From assembly GCA_963930655.1 (NCBI GenBank), contig OZ005620.1:22297501-22361500 (forward strand): a stretch of DNA of 64,000 nt, given 5' to 3'. The stretch is from Myrica gale (lineage: Eukaryota; Streptophyta; Magnoliopsida; Fagales; Myricaceae). The position numbers and the translations under genes were made by a program. Positions 1-11,723 of this stretch are shown here, in pieces. The notes under the pieces are model-generated. The model had not been told where the DNA came from and ran no database searches. It worked only from the letters and a program-made list of their open reading frames with translations. Numbering within the stretch: the stretch's first letter is position 1; every line of letters starts with the position of its first letter.

Positions 1-222
1 AAGTTTTTATTTGGAAGGATTCCTTTAGGTAGGTGATGCAACATGTATCTTCCAACCACAACCCCTTTTGCAAATTGTTGTGCACCGTGTCTTGTCATTC
101 TTAATGTACTTATAGTCAAAATGCATCTGAATCCCATACAGTTTTAAAGCCTACTTAAATAAGCCAATGTCTCTAAACTTAAGTCCTCTCTCCAAGTGGA
201 CCCTCCCTTTAAGTTCTTCATT

Positions 223-1065
223 TCAAAACTCTTTGCATTTTCTTTTCTTGCAAGCATCACTGTCATCCCCGCCACCCTCACTCATACTTTCAAAAACCTC
301 AGTATTAGAACCGTCGCCTTCAACATGTGGATCCTCAACATCAGATCCACATCTTGATCCCGTACCAAACCATTCCATGACATTCTTCCTTTTTTGAACA
401 CTTGCTTCAACTTGAACCTTTTTTTGTTCAACTGCTGGCCGCTTTCCTTGGGCCTTTACTCTACCCTTTTCTACTGCAGCCCGCACTTCAGATGGGTAAC
501 CAAACAATTCAGGGATCTCATCATCACTCTCTTCGAAATCACTCATCTCTCTTGCCACTCCAGCATTATCCAGCCCTTCAAAATCGGCCTCGTCATCAGC
601 ATTATCCTCCTCACCTTCGTTAATGTGCACCCTTTCACCCTCGTTAATGTGCACCCTTTCACCTTCCCCCTCACAATCCCCATCAGCAACATTTTGTTGT
701 GCTTTTCCCTCCCCCCCAAAAGTGAATTGCATAGGTTCTGGTGGAACAACATCTGCCACACTTGGCTTGTGCTCCACAAATATTCTCAATGCATCATGCC
801 CCTCTCGAGTAATGCGTGAAATCACCTTGTAGACATCAGTGTCGTTTTCAAGTGAATTTATCCCTTTCTCAAAGGGTTTCCCGTCAAAGTAGCACTGTAA
901 CTCCACAGCCTCATGATACTTCAAATCATTTTTGATAAATGTCCACAGATGTGTCACAGATAGATAATATGGGTCAAAGTTTCTTGTGAGCACAACTTCT
1001 CCCCCAACATAGTTCCCAGAGACCCAACTTAACTTCCCTCCATGGTGCAAAAAAACTTTCATCAT
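223..1065 (-). CDS. PB1-like domain protein, N-terminal part of a MULE transposase
   Basis: The ORF encodes 280 residues from MMKVFLHHGGKLSW. The first ~100 residues (HHGGKL, YVGGEV, YLSVTHLWTFIKND) fit the PB1-like domain that precedes the MuDR transposase domain in plant MULE proteins. The rest is acidic and low-complexity, with two tandem copies of GERVHINE at about residues 135-152, and ends in a basic tail (KKRKCKEF) that could be a nuclear signal. No DDE transposase, SWIM or MuDR zinc-finger region follows inside the ORF, so this is either the first exon of a split transposase continuing beyond the window start or a degenerate copy. Its function would be element-specific and nuclear. 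Confidence 0.55.
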   Translation of the reverse strand: MMKVFLHHGGKLSWVSGNYVGGEVVLTRNFDPYYLSVTHLWTFIKNDLKYHEAVELQCYFDGKPFEKGINSLENDTDVYKVISRITREGHDALRIFVEHKPSVADVVPPEPMQFTFGGEGKAQQNVADGDCEGEGERVHINEGERVHINEGEEDNADDEADFEGLDNAGVAREMSDFEESDDEIPELFGYPSEVRAAVEKGRVKAQGKRPAVEQKKVQVEASVQKRKNVMEWFGTGSRCGSDVEDPHVEGDGSNTEVFESMSEGGGDDSDACKKRKCKEF

Positions 1066-1886
1066 CTACAAACAAATAAATAGTCATGTTATAAGGTAAC
1101 TGTCATCAAAATTGTTAACATATATTACACATTTTTCTCTGGAAATAACAAGTCAAGATAAATAAAAGGGTGTTGTCACTTGAGCCAGAAATAACATGAC
1201 ATGCTTTTTAGAAAACTTGACACACATACAATCAACAAGTTACACACAGATTTTGATTTCATCATTTTTAGCTTTTTCCTTTCTAGTAGACACAGGTCAA
1301 GCATGGGTCAAAACACTTACAATCAAGAAGTTACAAAACCACAAGGACTAAAGTATGGTCATTAGAAGACCACAAGGACGATTACATCAGTCCCCCAAAC
1401 AATATTTGCAAAACCGAGTCAAAACAAAGAGGGGGCCACTTTAATAATGACCACATTTTAAATTCACCTAAAACATCAACAAAACACCCAGCCAATAGGG
1501 ACCACTTGGTTCGGGAAATTCAAACAATGGAAATTGTGGTCCCCCAACAACCTGATAAGGACAGTATCACATTGCACCTTAAAATCTTCATCACTATACA
1601 CTTTAACTTTAAATAACCATCACAAATCATACACGCCCCTAAAATATTCTATTATTTCGTTCATAATGACAGTACCATGTTGGTGGAAATCGTGGTTTCC
1701 TGACAACCCGAAAAGGACAGTATCGCAGAGCATTGCACTTTAACTTTAAATAAGCATCCCATAATATTCTTTCCTTCAGAAGGACAGTATCACGTTGCTG
1801 AAAACAGAGACAAATTAAAAGAGTACCTTTCGTTACAAAGCACTGGAGGCTTCTTTGTTGCAGGGGTTCGTGCGAAGATGTGACCA

Positions 1887-1984
1887 GATCTGGAGACTTC
1901 TGTTTGCAAGCTAGGGTTCGTAAATTTGGGGGTTTGATCTGGAGACTTCTGTTCGCAAGCTAGGGTTCGTAAATTTGGGGGGTT
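1887..1984. repeat. Two-copy 49-bp tandem repeat
   Basis: A unit beginning gatctggagacttctgt and ending near aaatttggggg occurs at 1887-1935 and again at 1936-1984 with one clear substitution (tttgcaag versus ttcgcaag). It lies in the presumed 5' region of the MULE gene. Such subterminal repeats are common in MULEs. Confidence 0.85.
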
Positions 1985-2855
1985 TTGGGTTTCGATGTAT
2001 TTCGTGATTATGTTAGTTACTTTTACAAGTCGAAATACCATTTTGGGCATGGTTTTGCGCGGGCATAACGTGACTTGTTTCCTTGTCACAATTTCTTTTC
2101 TTTTAACGATTTGACATTTTCCACACGTGTCATTTGCTTAATGGAGCTGCTGTGGACGCCGTCAGCCACCTATGCAACTTCCATTGGCCCAACTGACGGG
2201 AGGACTAAAATGAGAAACGTTATAAACCACAGGGGTACGGGTAGGACAAAAAATACCGCAAGGACCATTCTGGGAATTCGTTAAACTCCAAGGACTAGAG
2301 GAGCAATTTACCCTTCTTTCTTTGTTCTTTGTTTCCTTTTCTCGGAAAACAGTTTAGATCGTACGTGATGAGCGTGCATTATCAATGTATTAAGACGCAT
2401 GAAAGATTCACAGAGCCCGAACGTAGCTCAGATTCATGAAAGATTCATAGCGAAAAAAATGCACTTATTTCTCGGGTCAGAAGGGTCATAATGTATAAAT
2501 ATAGTACTATTGTTCGTCTTGTAAGTACAGCTAAATTCTAGACATACGGGTATCTTTGAAAAATAAATGAAAATTTCAGGCTTAAGAATCGCATTCTTCA
2601 CATAAACTTTTGATGAAGAATTTCTATTTTATGTGCAGATGTTGTTGTGTACACCCTGTAACATTGACTGTGTTGAAATAAGAGAATAATTATGGAAGAA
2701 GAGGGTAACATATACAGGATTAGATACTAACAGACTGCATATATATAACAAGTGAAGGGCCTTACAAAAGAACAGTAAGGTTATATGAGATCGTCCTTTG
2801 AAGTTGAAGCCATTTAGCGCTTTCGCCATTCCGTACTCCAAGAAGGGAGAAAGCC

Positions 2856-5800
2856 ATGTCAGGAAACGTAGAAACTGGATCGGGCTCTCAATCAAAGTCG
2901 TCTGAGAAGCATGAATCCAACATTGACGTAATAGGTAATTAGGCTCTTTCTCTCTCAGAAAATAGAATTCAACGGATACTTTTTCTCGGTTTCACTTTCA
3001 TCAAAATGCCCAGCTTGGAGTATGATTGATAGTCCACACCCATTGCAGAAAGACATACAGAGCTGTCATTGTCTCAATGTCTTTTGCAACTTTCTTCATT
3101 TACTAAGATGTTATCTATTAATAAACGCAGGAGATGGAGAACTAATTAATGATAGCCCAATTGAGCAAGTTAGGCTGACTGTTTTACCCACCGATGACAC
3201 AACGCAGCCGGCCTTGACATTTCGTACTTGGTTTCTTGGACTAATATCGTGCGGAGTCCTTGCTTTTGTGAACCAGTTCTTCGCATACCGCCAAAATCAG
3301 CTATATATTTCCTCAGTCTCAGCACAAATTCTTGTGCTCCCAGTGGGAAGGCTGATGGCTGCATGGCTTCCATCAAAGCCAATTCGAGTCCCGTTCACAA
3401 AATGGTCCTTCTCATTGAATCCGGGGCCATTCAATCTGAAGGAACATGTTTTGATCACTATCTTTGCCAGTTCTGGAGCGGGTGGAGTATATGCAGTTCA
3501 TATTTTGACAAGTGTCAAGGCTTTCTATCACAGGAAGTTCCATCCACTAGCAGCCTTTATGTTATCACAAACAACTCAGGTCACTTTTGATTTTTGTTTT
3601 CACTTCAATGCCACCATGGCTATAGTGTGCGTGCTTTTAACGTAGAGGATGTATACAAATTAATGGTTCTTACATATTATTATTTACCTTTACCTCACTG
3701 TTTCACATATGAAATGTTCAGATGCTCGGGTATGGATGGGCTGGACTGTTCAGAAAATACCTTGTTGACTCGCCTTATATGTGGTGGCCTGCAAACCTGG
3801 TCCAGGTCTCTCTATTTAGGTGCTTGATCCTGATCTCTCTGGGTCTCTCATGTTGTGGTGTTTAATAAAAAGATTGCTTTCTGCAAGAACAAATTGCCCT
3901 TGCTTTTAGCTCAAGAAGCAGATGCTACCCTCATAATATTAATTGTTAGGTGCTTGGTATTACTTCCTCATTTTGAACCAAGTTATACGTGATCTGCAGG
4001 GCATTGCATGAAAAAGAAAAGAGACCTATAGGAGGAAGTACGAGGCTTCAATTCTTCTTCCTGGTCTTTGTATCGAGCTTTGCTTACTACCTCGTCCCGA
4101 GCTATCTTTTCCCTTCAATATCATATCTCTCCTTCGTTTGTTGGATTTGGAAGGACTCCATAACGGCACAACAGATTGGTGCAGGCTTTCGTGGACTTGG
4201 AATCGGCGCGATCGGCCTTGACTGGTCCACTGTAGCTGGCTTCTTGGGCTCTCCTTTGGCCACACCCGGGTTTGCCATCATCAATACTGCAGTGGGATTT
4301 GTCTTGATTCTCTATGTCCTTGTGCCAGCCTTTTATTGGTCTAATGCATACGATGCAAAGAAGTTTCCACTGTATTCATCCAAAACTTTCGACTCTACCG
4401 GTCAGCGTTACAACTTATCGAGAGTTCTGAATACGAAGAATTTCGATATTGATTATGTAGGTTACAATAGCTACAGCAAACTTTATCTTAGTACCATTTT
4501 TACCTTCGCCTACGGGTTGAGCTTCACAACTCTAACAGCTACTCTTTCGCATGTTGCCCTCTTCCATGGAAAGTAAGCTTCTTAGCGTCAGTTAATAGCT
4601 CTGCTTTATTTGATTGTGCTATTGTTTTTTTGAGTTTACCACCTTTTCATGATTCTCTTTGCTTTCTCTTTACGGACAAAAAACTGAGCAGAACAATTTG
4701 GCAACTTTGGAAAAAGACTACAACAGCGACCAAAGATCATATCTCCGACGTGCATACAAGGCTAATGAAGAACTATGCAGCAGTCCCTCAGTGGTGGTTT
4801 CAGGCCGTCTTGATTATAAACTTGGGTCTAGCCCTATATTCTTGTGAAGGCTTTGGCAAACAGCTCCAACTCCCGTGGTGGGGACTTTTTCTAGCTTGTG
4901 GCATTGCGTTTTTTTTCACCTTACCAATTGGAATAATTCAAGCTACAACAAACCAGGTATGATAATTATGAGTTTTCATTTTGTCATTCGTTTTTTGTAT
5001 AGACAGCATCTCTCAATGAACCGTGTCAGTATTAATTGCAGCAACCAGGGCTAAATGTGATAACGGAGTTGATTATCGGGTATATTTATCCAGGCAGACC
5101 CCTCGCTAATGTGTCTTTCAAGACCTATGGCTATATTAGCATGACACAAGCACTCTTTTTTCTCAATGACCTCAAATTATGTCACTATATGAAGATCCCT
5201 CCAAAATCCATGTTCTTTGTACAGGTAGGTACATCAATAACAGCATAATGTACGTGAATGTGAACGTGGAGTAACTCACTACTATATAATGACTGGTATT
5301 TTCATAATTTGCTTCGTCAGTTAGCTGGAACAATAGTTTCTTCAAGTGTCTACTTCGGCACGGCATGGTGGCTTCTGACCAGTGTCGAAAACATCTGCGA
5401 TACAACTCTGTTGCCAGAGGGTAGTCCATGGACATGCCCTGGCGATGATGTTTTCTACAATGCTTCAATTATATGGGGAGTCATAGGCCCCGGCAGAATG
5501 TTCTCAAAGCAGGGTGTCTACCCAGAGCTCAACTGGTTCTTCCTCGTTGGTTTCCTAGCCCCTGTTCCTGGTTGGCTTCTTTGGCGCAAATACCCTAACC
5601 AAAAGTGGCTTAGGCTAATAAACATGCCTATTCTCCTTGGAGGCACGGGAGCCATGCCACCAGCTAGAGCAGTTAACTATTGGGCTTGGATAGGAGTTGG
5701 GATTTTCTTCAACTTCTATATTTACTATAAGTTCAAGGGATGGTGGGCTAGACATAACTACATCTTATCTGCTGGTTTAGATGCCGGCGTTGCCTTTATG

Positions 5801-5941
5801 GGAGTTATCCTTTTCTTCTCCCTTCAGTCCAAAGATATCATCGGTCCAAGCTGGTGGGGTCTGGCCAGTGATGACCATTGCCCGTTGGCTTCATGCCCCA
5901 CAGCACCCGGGGTTGTGGTTGAGGGGTGCCCTGTTTTTTGA
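2856..5941 (+). CDS. Oligopeptide transporter, OPT family
   Basis: Seven exons join in frame: 2856-2934, 3131-3579, 3722-3819, 4000-4572, 4692-4956, 5042-5224 and 5321-5941, giving 755 aa, normal for plant OPTs. Family signatures are NPGPFN and [11 protein letters not shown] in exon 2, [10 protein letters not shown] and MWWPANLVQ in exon 3, [13 protein letters not shown] across exons 3/4, [11 protein letters not shown] in exon 6 and the closing CPTAPG...GCPVF. Many hydrophobic segments fit the usual multi-pass plasma-membrane fold. Members move tetra/pentapeptides, glutathione or metal chelates by proton coupling; the substrate cannot be read from sequence. The start is the ATG at 2856, followed by a polar Ser-rich N-terminus typical of the family. 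All introns have GT-AG ends. I see no lesion. Confidence 0.93.
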
Positions 5942-6429
5942 GATACTCTTGAGGGAAATGCCAAAGACCAAGGTTTAATTCTTGCGCATCATGAGATGTT
6001 ACATTAGGGTCTTTCAGTGCTGATGACCGTTAAAATTGAAGTAAAGTACTTGATTTGAAATCTTTTGCTTCATAGGGGTATAAGACAATGTAGAGATGTA
6101 GTTGAATTCTTTTGTAATTAAATAAATCATTTTATTTGAAGCACTATAAACTCTTTTTTCTTTAATTGCCAAAAACGAGTGCAAGTTGCTTTAAGCTGAA
6201 AGGTCCTGGGATATGACAAATACTATATGGTCTAGTACGGGAAAGTTACACGTTTTTGCAAATGATGAAGGTTGTAGAATAATGTGTTGCACAATGTCCG
6301 CCCTGGGAAGCCACTACCAGAAATCCTTGCAAGTACAAGAACCATCTTTGAAACATTAATGGAACCATATTCCTGTCTTGCACAACTATTTCGGGGTAAA
6401 CAATCTCTGAGATGATGTATTCTTGACTC

Positions 6430-6760
6430 ATCCCCAACAATAAATTAACCCCATGAAGCATTCCATCTACTGTGAATGAACTGCACCCAGGAGTTTTCTT
6501 GACCCCGCGTTCTTTCATCAGCTCTCTCTCTTTTGCCGAGCCTTCCTAGCATTCTGCTTCTGCATGAATACTCGATAAAACCACATATTATTTTTTGTTT
6601 AGTTGACCAGTGCAGAAAGGGATCGGATTGCTTCTTCTGCCTGTCCAATGTTCTAATGGACTCTGCAACCACCCAGCAAAGCTCCCCAGACAACCCCATT
6701 GGGTTTAATGGGCACGTCAATAATAAACTCTTAGGCGTCTTGAAGATAATCCAGAGCAAG
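6430..6760 (-). pseudogene. Pentatricopeptide repeat (PPR) gene remnant
   Basis: On the minus strand one frame (6246-6518) reads MKERGVKKTPGCSSFTVDG, which is the hallmark end of the last PPR/E motif of plant PLS-type PPR proteins. The upstream continuation (GRLGKRERADE, 6445-6759) is in a different frame, and no PPR repeats are intact. This is a short, frameshifted relic of an organelle RNA-editing-type PPR gene, probably brought in by duplication. The assignment rests mainly on the KERGVKKTPGCSS motif. Confidence 0.5.
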
Positions 6761-6809
6761 TAGAACCTCTGCTACATAGTTGAAGGGTTAACTGAGAACA
6801 ACAATAAAT

Positions 6810-6983
6810 ATTATCGGGTATATTTATCCAGGCAAACCCCTTTCTAATGTGTCTTTCATGACCTACGGCTACATTAGCATGTCACAAGCACTCTATTTTG
6901 TTAGTGACCTCATATTAGGTCACAATATGAAGATCCCACCAAAATCCATGTTCATTGCACAGGTAGGTACATCAATAACAGCA
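6810..6983 (+). pseudogene. Orphan duplicated exon 6 of the OPT transporter
   Basis: This stretch repeats most of exon 6 of the OPT gene upstream (5072-5224) plus its splice donor and the first bases of the intron (gtaggtacatcaataacagca in both). The reading frame is open ([35 protein letters not shown]) with scattered substitutions against the parent. Neighbouring OPT exons are absent on both sides, so it cannot make a transporter. It is either what remains of a tandem OPT duplicate or an exon-sized local copy. Confidence 0.88.
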
Positions 6984-7173
6984 GAGACAGAAGCCAAGGG
7001 AGCCCCAACAAAAGCTCCTAAAAAACAGCATATTCTTTACCCTTTTTTAATGTATGTGAATTTGTGGTGACACACTACTATAAAGGACCCTAATGGACCG
7101 AAATATAAGTGCCGAATACAAAATCATCCATGGCCGGTATCTTTCAAATGGGGCACAAAGACCCACTATAGGT

Positions 7174-7563
7174 CACAAACCTATGGACGGTAAGAATTCC
7201 AACACCACAGGCCATAAAGGTCTTACCAGGCAAAAGTTATTGTGCGAGTAAAGCTATTGTGTGAGTGGACGGGTGAGATTAGAAGTTGAGAAATCTAACG
7301 GCTGACAAAATGTCACGTCAATTAATGAACCCGACCCACGAACCCGACCCGCACAACCGACCCGGTTTCATTAATTGACGTGGCATTTTGTCAGCCGTTA
7401 GATTTCTCAACTTCTAATCTCACTCGTCCACTCACACACTCACACAATAGTTTCACTCACACAATAACCGGCCTCGGTCTTACCAAACTAAGAAGGCCTT
7501 AAAGATCACAAACCTATGGACAGTAAGAATTCCAACACCACATGCCATAAAAGGTCTTACCAA
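7174..7563. repeat. 55-bp direct repeats bracketing a MITE
   Basis: Two nearly identical segments (cacaaacctatggac...gaattccaacaccaca...ggtcttacca) lie at 7174-7228 and 7508-7563. Between them sits the fold-back element at 7238-7467. The arrangement suggests an older repeat into which, or beside which, the MITE landed. Confidence 0.8.
7238..7467. mobile_element. Fold-back MITE with ~90-bp arms
   Basis: The left arm 7238-7329 (ttattgtgcgagtaaagcta to ttaattaatgaa) is the near-perfect reverse complement of the right arm 7367-7467. They share the core gagattagaagttgagaaat and ctaacggctgacaaaatg. The spacer of about 37 bp is rich in acccgacc. There is no coding potential. Arm length and small size fit a non-autonomous DNA transposon. 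No target duplication is obvious, so the superfamily is unassigned. Confidence 0.8.
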
Positions 7564-8220
7564 ACTAGGTCAACAAACCCACAAACCCAACTCGAGTGCG
7601 CAGACCCGAGGCACAACACTTCCACCTCGTGGACGGCAGATATCGTCACCGGAGGAGAAGCCAAACCAACACCTGCAACAAAAAGGCTTACAAAAGAGAA
7701 CTCTGGCTAAAAAAGGAGGAAGAGAGGGCGGCAGCCCAAAAAGCACTGAGCGTGTCAGATCCACGCACCTCAGGATGAGTGCGGTACCAAGAGAAGATGT
7801 TGTGCTGTTAGACAAGGGCAACGTCGTAAATCTATAGTCACTAATGCCGACCAAATGGTGCAATGCATGCTCACCGGAGAACGCCCTACCGAAGTAGTCG
7901 CCACTCTGACTTCACCCGCGCAAGGACCCAAACCATGGTTTTTAGTCGGATCCCACAGGGGGGGAAAAAAAATGATCCAACCCGAACCTCGTAATTTATT
8001 AACCCCGATAACGATAAGAGAACTTTTGCACTGATTATGGTCCACAGACCTTTGTCACGACCCACGAATGAATAGTTTCCTTTTATAAAAAAAAGAAAGA
8101 AAGAAGCCGTAGCAGTCCCGCTAATTGACCCTCTCGTACCTGCCTCTACCAGTCACAACCAAGACAAGTATAACGAGGAAAAGGGCACCGTGATAGATGC
8201 TAGATGGTGGGACTGACTGA

Positions 8221-8249
8221 AGAAGAAGAGAGAGAGAGAGAGAAGAAGT
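8221..8249. repeat. GA/GAA microsatellite
   Basis: A run of agaagaagag followed by about eight ag dinucleotides, downstream of the EMC8/9 stop codon. Confidence 0.9.
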
Positions 8250-8538
8250 ATGCTATTCCATCTCTATCATCATAAATTTTCAGCTGAGGTGGTTTAATTA
8301 ACAAACCACTGAGGTCCTCTAAGAAACTCAATTTACCAGAGAGAGTATGAAGATAGATACAAAACCCAAGAAACTTCCTCAAAGCAAAACACCGCAAAGG
8401 CACATGGTCAACCCAATTTTCCGATTGATTTAGTCTTGTCTTCAAAACCAGCTGATCAAATTGGCGGTGTCACCCAAAATCCAGCAAAGAAAACTCAGTT
8501 AAGCATAAACATCAACCAGCTTTTCTTGAAGGACAAGA

Positions 8539-11500
8539 TTACTTGAAGAGTTCAGGATTCAGCCAGTCCCTGTAAATAAAAGTTAAAATTACAATAGTAC
8601 ATTTTCATCAAGTAAAGGTTTAACTACACAACTAGAGAAATGTCAAAAGCGAGAGAAGGCATGGATGATGGTGCTTACTTGCTGATATCATCAAGGTGAT
8701 CATCAAAATCTACAACATCCTTCCATTTCTCAATCGAAATATAGTCCAGTAGGACTACGTTTGCTGAAGGCTCCTTAATGGTCAACTGGCTGCTTCCATC
8801 AGTTCCAGCCAGCTTCCAATTCCTTGATGCATCCTTCGTGTAGAGCTGGCTTACGACAAGGAAAAGAACACACAAATTTGTGATTGACAGAACTCTAACA
8901 AAACTAGGCACTACATTTCGAAATTGAGATAGAAGAAAGAAAGATGACTTTGGGAAGCAGAACAAAGACCAATAACTGCATCAGGGGATAAAAAAACAAA
9001 AGAGATATGCAGAAGAATAGGGGTTTAATGACCACGCACTAAAAACTAGAGTAACAATTGAAGTAGTGCCAAGTTCTTTGTAATCCCCAATATTAAATGT
9101 CTTCCAAAGGAATAGACCTAATGTCCAAGTTTGTCAATCAGCAGAATATAAAATTAGAGAGGGATGCCCTTAGAATCATATCCATCTGATGAAGGAAATG
9201 CGAGGATGAATTAATTGCCCAAGACCAACACACTGCTCTGAAGGTAAGTGGCACTTAAAGATGGTCTGAAGCGGCTCTTAAATCCATAAGAACTCAAAGA
9301 AGAAGTGATATATTTTTTTCAAATAGATTCTGGGGCATATAAAACTCTCTTGAACAATGTAGACCCTAAATAACAGTTGAGAAGTGTGATTTTCTGTCTG
9401 CGAGTAATTTCCACATGAAGCTAAGCGTTAGGTAGAGCATCACCAATTTTGGCATTAGCTTTGGTAGTAAGCACCTATGGATGCAAACTTTACCTGAAGG
9501 TCACTAGGGTGATCTGATAGCTTCACTAGTCTAAACGTTCATGCACCACTTATCCATACAAGCAAACATACATGTGTTTGTTGCTCAGGCAGGGAAGGGT
9601 AAGGGGAAAAGAAGGGGAGGAAGGGGGGTGACCGAAGCAGTGTGCCGTGAAAATGGAATCTCGCAGTTTCTTTTCCCTCCAATCGCCTCTGCATTTATGC
9701 CAGGATGCCAGCTCTTTCCCTGCAAATAGTTAGCAGGTAGAGTTTTGCAGCCGCAAGCAGAAGTGACAACGCCATAGGAAGTTCATTGGATACACTTTTT
9801 GAAGTCGTAATGGAGTGGTTTCAAGGAAGATAATTCGGTAGACAACTTCTAGGAAGTAACTTCTAAGTAAAATATATACATCAATTTATACAAATCTAAT
9901 ATGAAAATTATCCCATTATTTCCTGTAGTTTCCAATGAATACATCCCCTATACACCTGCTCCCCAACACTGCAGCAATAAAATTTCATGTACAGACGCAA
10001 AAATATTTGCATGCATGCTTCTGCAATGTATAAATATGTCACTGGTTTATGCCTACTCAACTGCAATGCCGCAGCACCATTGACTATATTCCCACCAAGG
10101 TTTCAACTTCAGCAGAATATACAGGTGGCGTTTGAAAGTAAAAATTTTGGGGGTTGGAAATTTTGAGGTATTGAGGTTTGTGAAAAAGTAAAGATATTTT
10201 AGGGAATTTGATGAAAAAGTGAAGAGAGAGAAGATTTAATTGAATATTATAATATTACTTTATAGTTTGATGAGGGGAGAGATTATTTTATAATTGTGTA
10301 GAAATTTTGAGGGGTGGAAATTTCCACCCCAAGCAATCTACTAGCCAACCTAGACTCAAATCCGACAACAAATGATCATATGAAAATTTTCAGAACACAG
10401 ATATTTTGACGATCACAAACTTGCGAGATGATCAACCCAATATCAGTCCTATCTAAAGCGTGAAAAACTTAAAAATCCCTTGCCCAAGATTAAAGACAAT
10501 CAAGTGACTAGAAAGCAAACAAACGCCTTCACTATTTCTAGGACAGGAGTTCTGACCTGTATTACTGGGCTCCGGTCTTTACTCTTGGGTAAAGCTTCAA
10601 GCTTTTTGTTATTCAACTACAGAGAATCAAGTTAATATGTTGTTAAAAACCAACCAAAAAATAAGAATAAAACCCCAAAGATAAACACAAACAAAAAGTC
10701 TATTGCAGCATTTGTCTCTGAATTTGATCACATACCAAAAGAACAGGGGCTTGTGGAAAGTACCGGTAAATGTGATCACCTATATTCTTGGCCACGCCAC
10801 CAAGCTCGGAATCATCAAACCTCTCATTCGCATGAAAATAGCCCACAATGTTTATGCCTTTTGCAGCATAATGCTCCTCTATCTGAAAAGGTATCAACAC
10901 CAAGCGAACACTAAATAGCAAAGCTCTACTTATTTTCCTATTTTCAACTGGAAAAAACAGTTCCCTAGAGGAACATTCTTCCTTAATAATGGAATGTGAA
11001 AGTACCACTTACCCCAAAAGTTTAAGTTGTTTGAAAGAGGTAGATTTATTATTATTATTATTTGAATTACCTTTTCTAAGAGACTAACCCTTATCATAAG
11101 AACTTAATTTGTTAGGAAGAGTTAAGACTTCTTTATTAGTTGAATTAAATTTTCACCACACATAGGCGATGAGTCATATGTGCTTAGTTGTTTTAGTAAT
11201 GATAGAAGAACTAAAGTAGCTATATGCTTCAATTTAAAGCCGAAGGACTCTAATATATCTACAGAACCGTTATTGCTCTAAATTGAATATCCCTAAACCA
11301 CTGATTAGCATCCTCTAGATTTTCTACCGTGATTCAGATTTACTTCTTCAACAAATAAGTAACCAAATGATCCTCAGCTTGTGCTTAATTCATTGTAGTT
11401 CACTAGGACTAGGTTGTAGATTTTCCATTTCTTTTTCCACGCAAACAAACAGATTCGAATTTGAAAGGGAAAAAAAAAAAAGCCCAAGATCAAAAGAAAG

Positions 11501-11723
11501 AGTGAATGAAGAATACCAGGATGAGGGAGATCTCGAGCTGAGGGAGGAGGCCAAGTTGGGAGTGGAAGAGAGGGACGGAGTCGGTAATCTCGAGGAGATC
11601 ATTCTGAGGTGAAACGCGACCGAGGAGGACGCCGTTAACGGCGGAGGCCTTGTGCTTGAGGGCGTGGAGGACAAGCTTTAGATACGCGTTCTGTGCGATC
11701 TCGTAACGTGACTCGCCACCCAT
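8539..11723 (-). CDS. EMC8: ER membrane protein complex subunit 8/9 homologue
   Basis: Five minus-strand exons (11517-11723, 10736-10882, 10557-10616, 8679-8845, 8539-8569) join in phase to 203 aa. The protein begins MGGESRYEIAQNAYLKLVLH, a degenerate MPN (JAMM-like) domain, continues with KGINIVGYFHANERFDD and closes with VDFDDHLDDISKDWLNPELF, the diagnostic EMC8/9 tail. The metal-binding JAMM residues are not conserved, as expected for this non-catalytic family. The EMC is the ER insertase for tail-anchored and multi-pass proteins, and EMC8/9 is a soluble cytosolic-side subunit. The very short last exon and the 1.7-kb intron 3 (8846-10556) explain why most of the span looks non-coding. Start chosen at the conserved MGGE. 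Confidence 0.93.

Larger units (their letters stand above)
1..2311. mobile_element. Partial Mutator-like element (MULE), cut by window start
   Basis: The minus-strand ORF at 223-1065 has the PB1-like domain found at the N-terminus of plant MULE transposases. On its 5' side the DNA ends at about 2311 in a stretch whose reverse complement begins ggtaaattgctcctctagtc and then runs through 'agtccttggag' and 'tgacggcgtcca', phrases I associate with plant MULE termini. No matching left end is available because the window starts inside the element, so neither the terminal inverted repeat nor a target duplication can be confirmed. The right boundary is an inference. Confidence 0.45.

Noticed and set aside
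7072..7100. cactactataaaggacc resembles a CACTA transposon end
   Set aside because: No matching inverted end or 3-bp duplication could be found within the next kilobases.
10119..10335. Possible MITE in EMC8/9 intron 3 (gtggcgtttgaaag to ccaccccaagc)
   Set aside because: The ends do not pair convincingly as inverted repeats; only internal direct similarity is seen.
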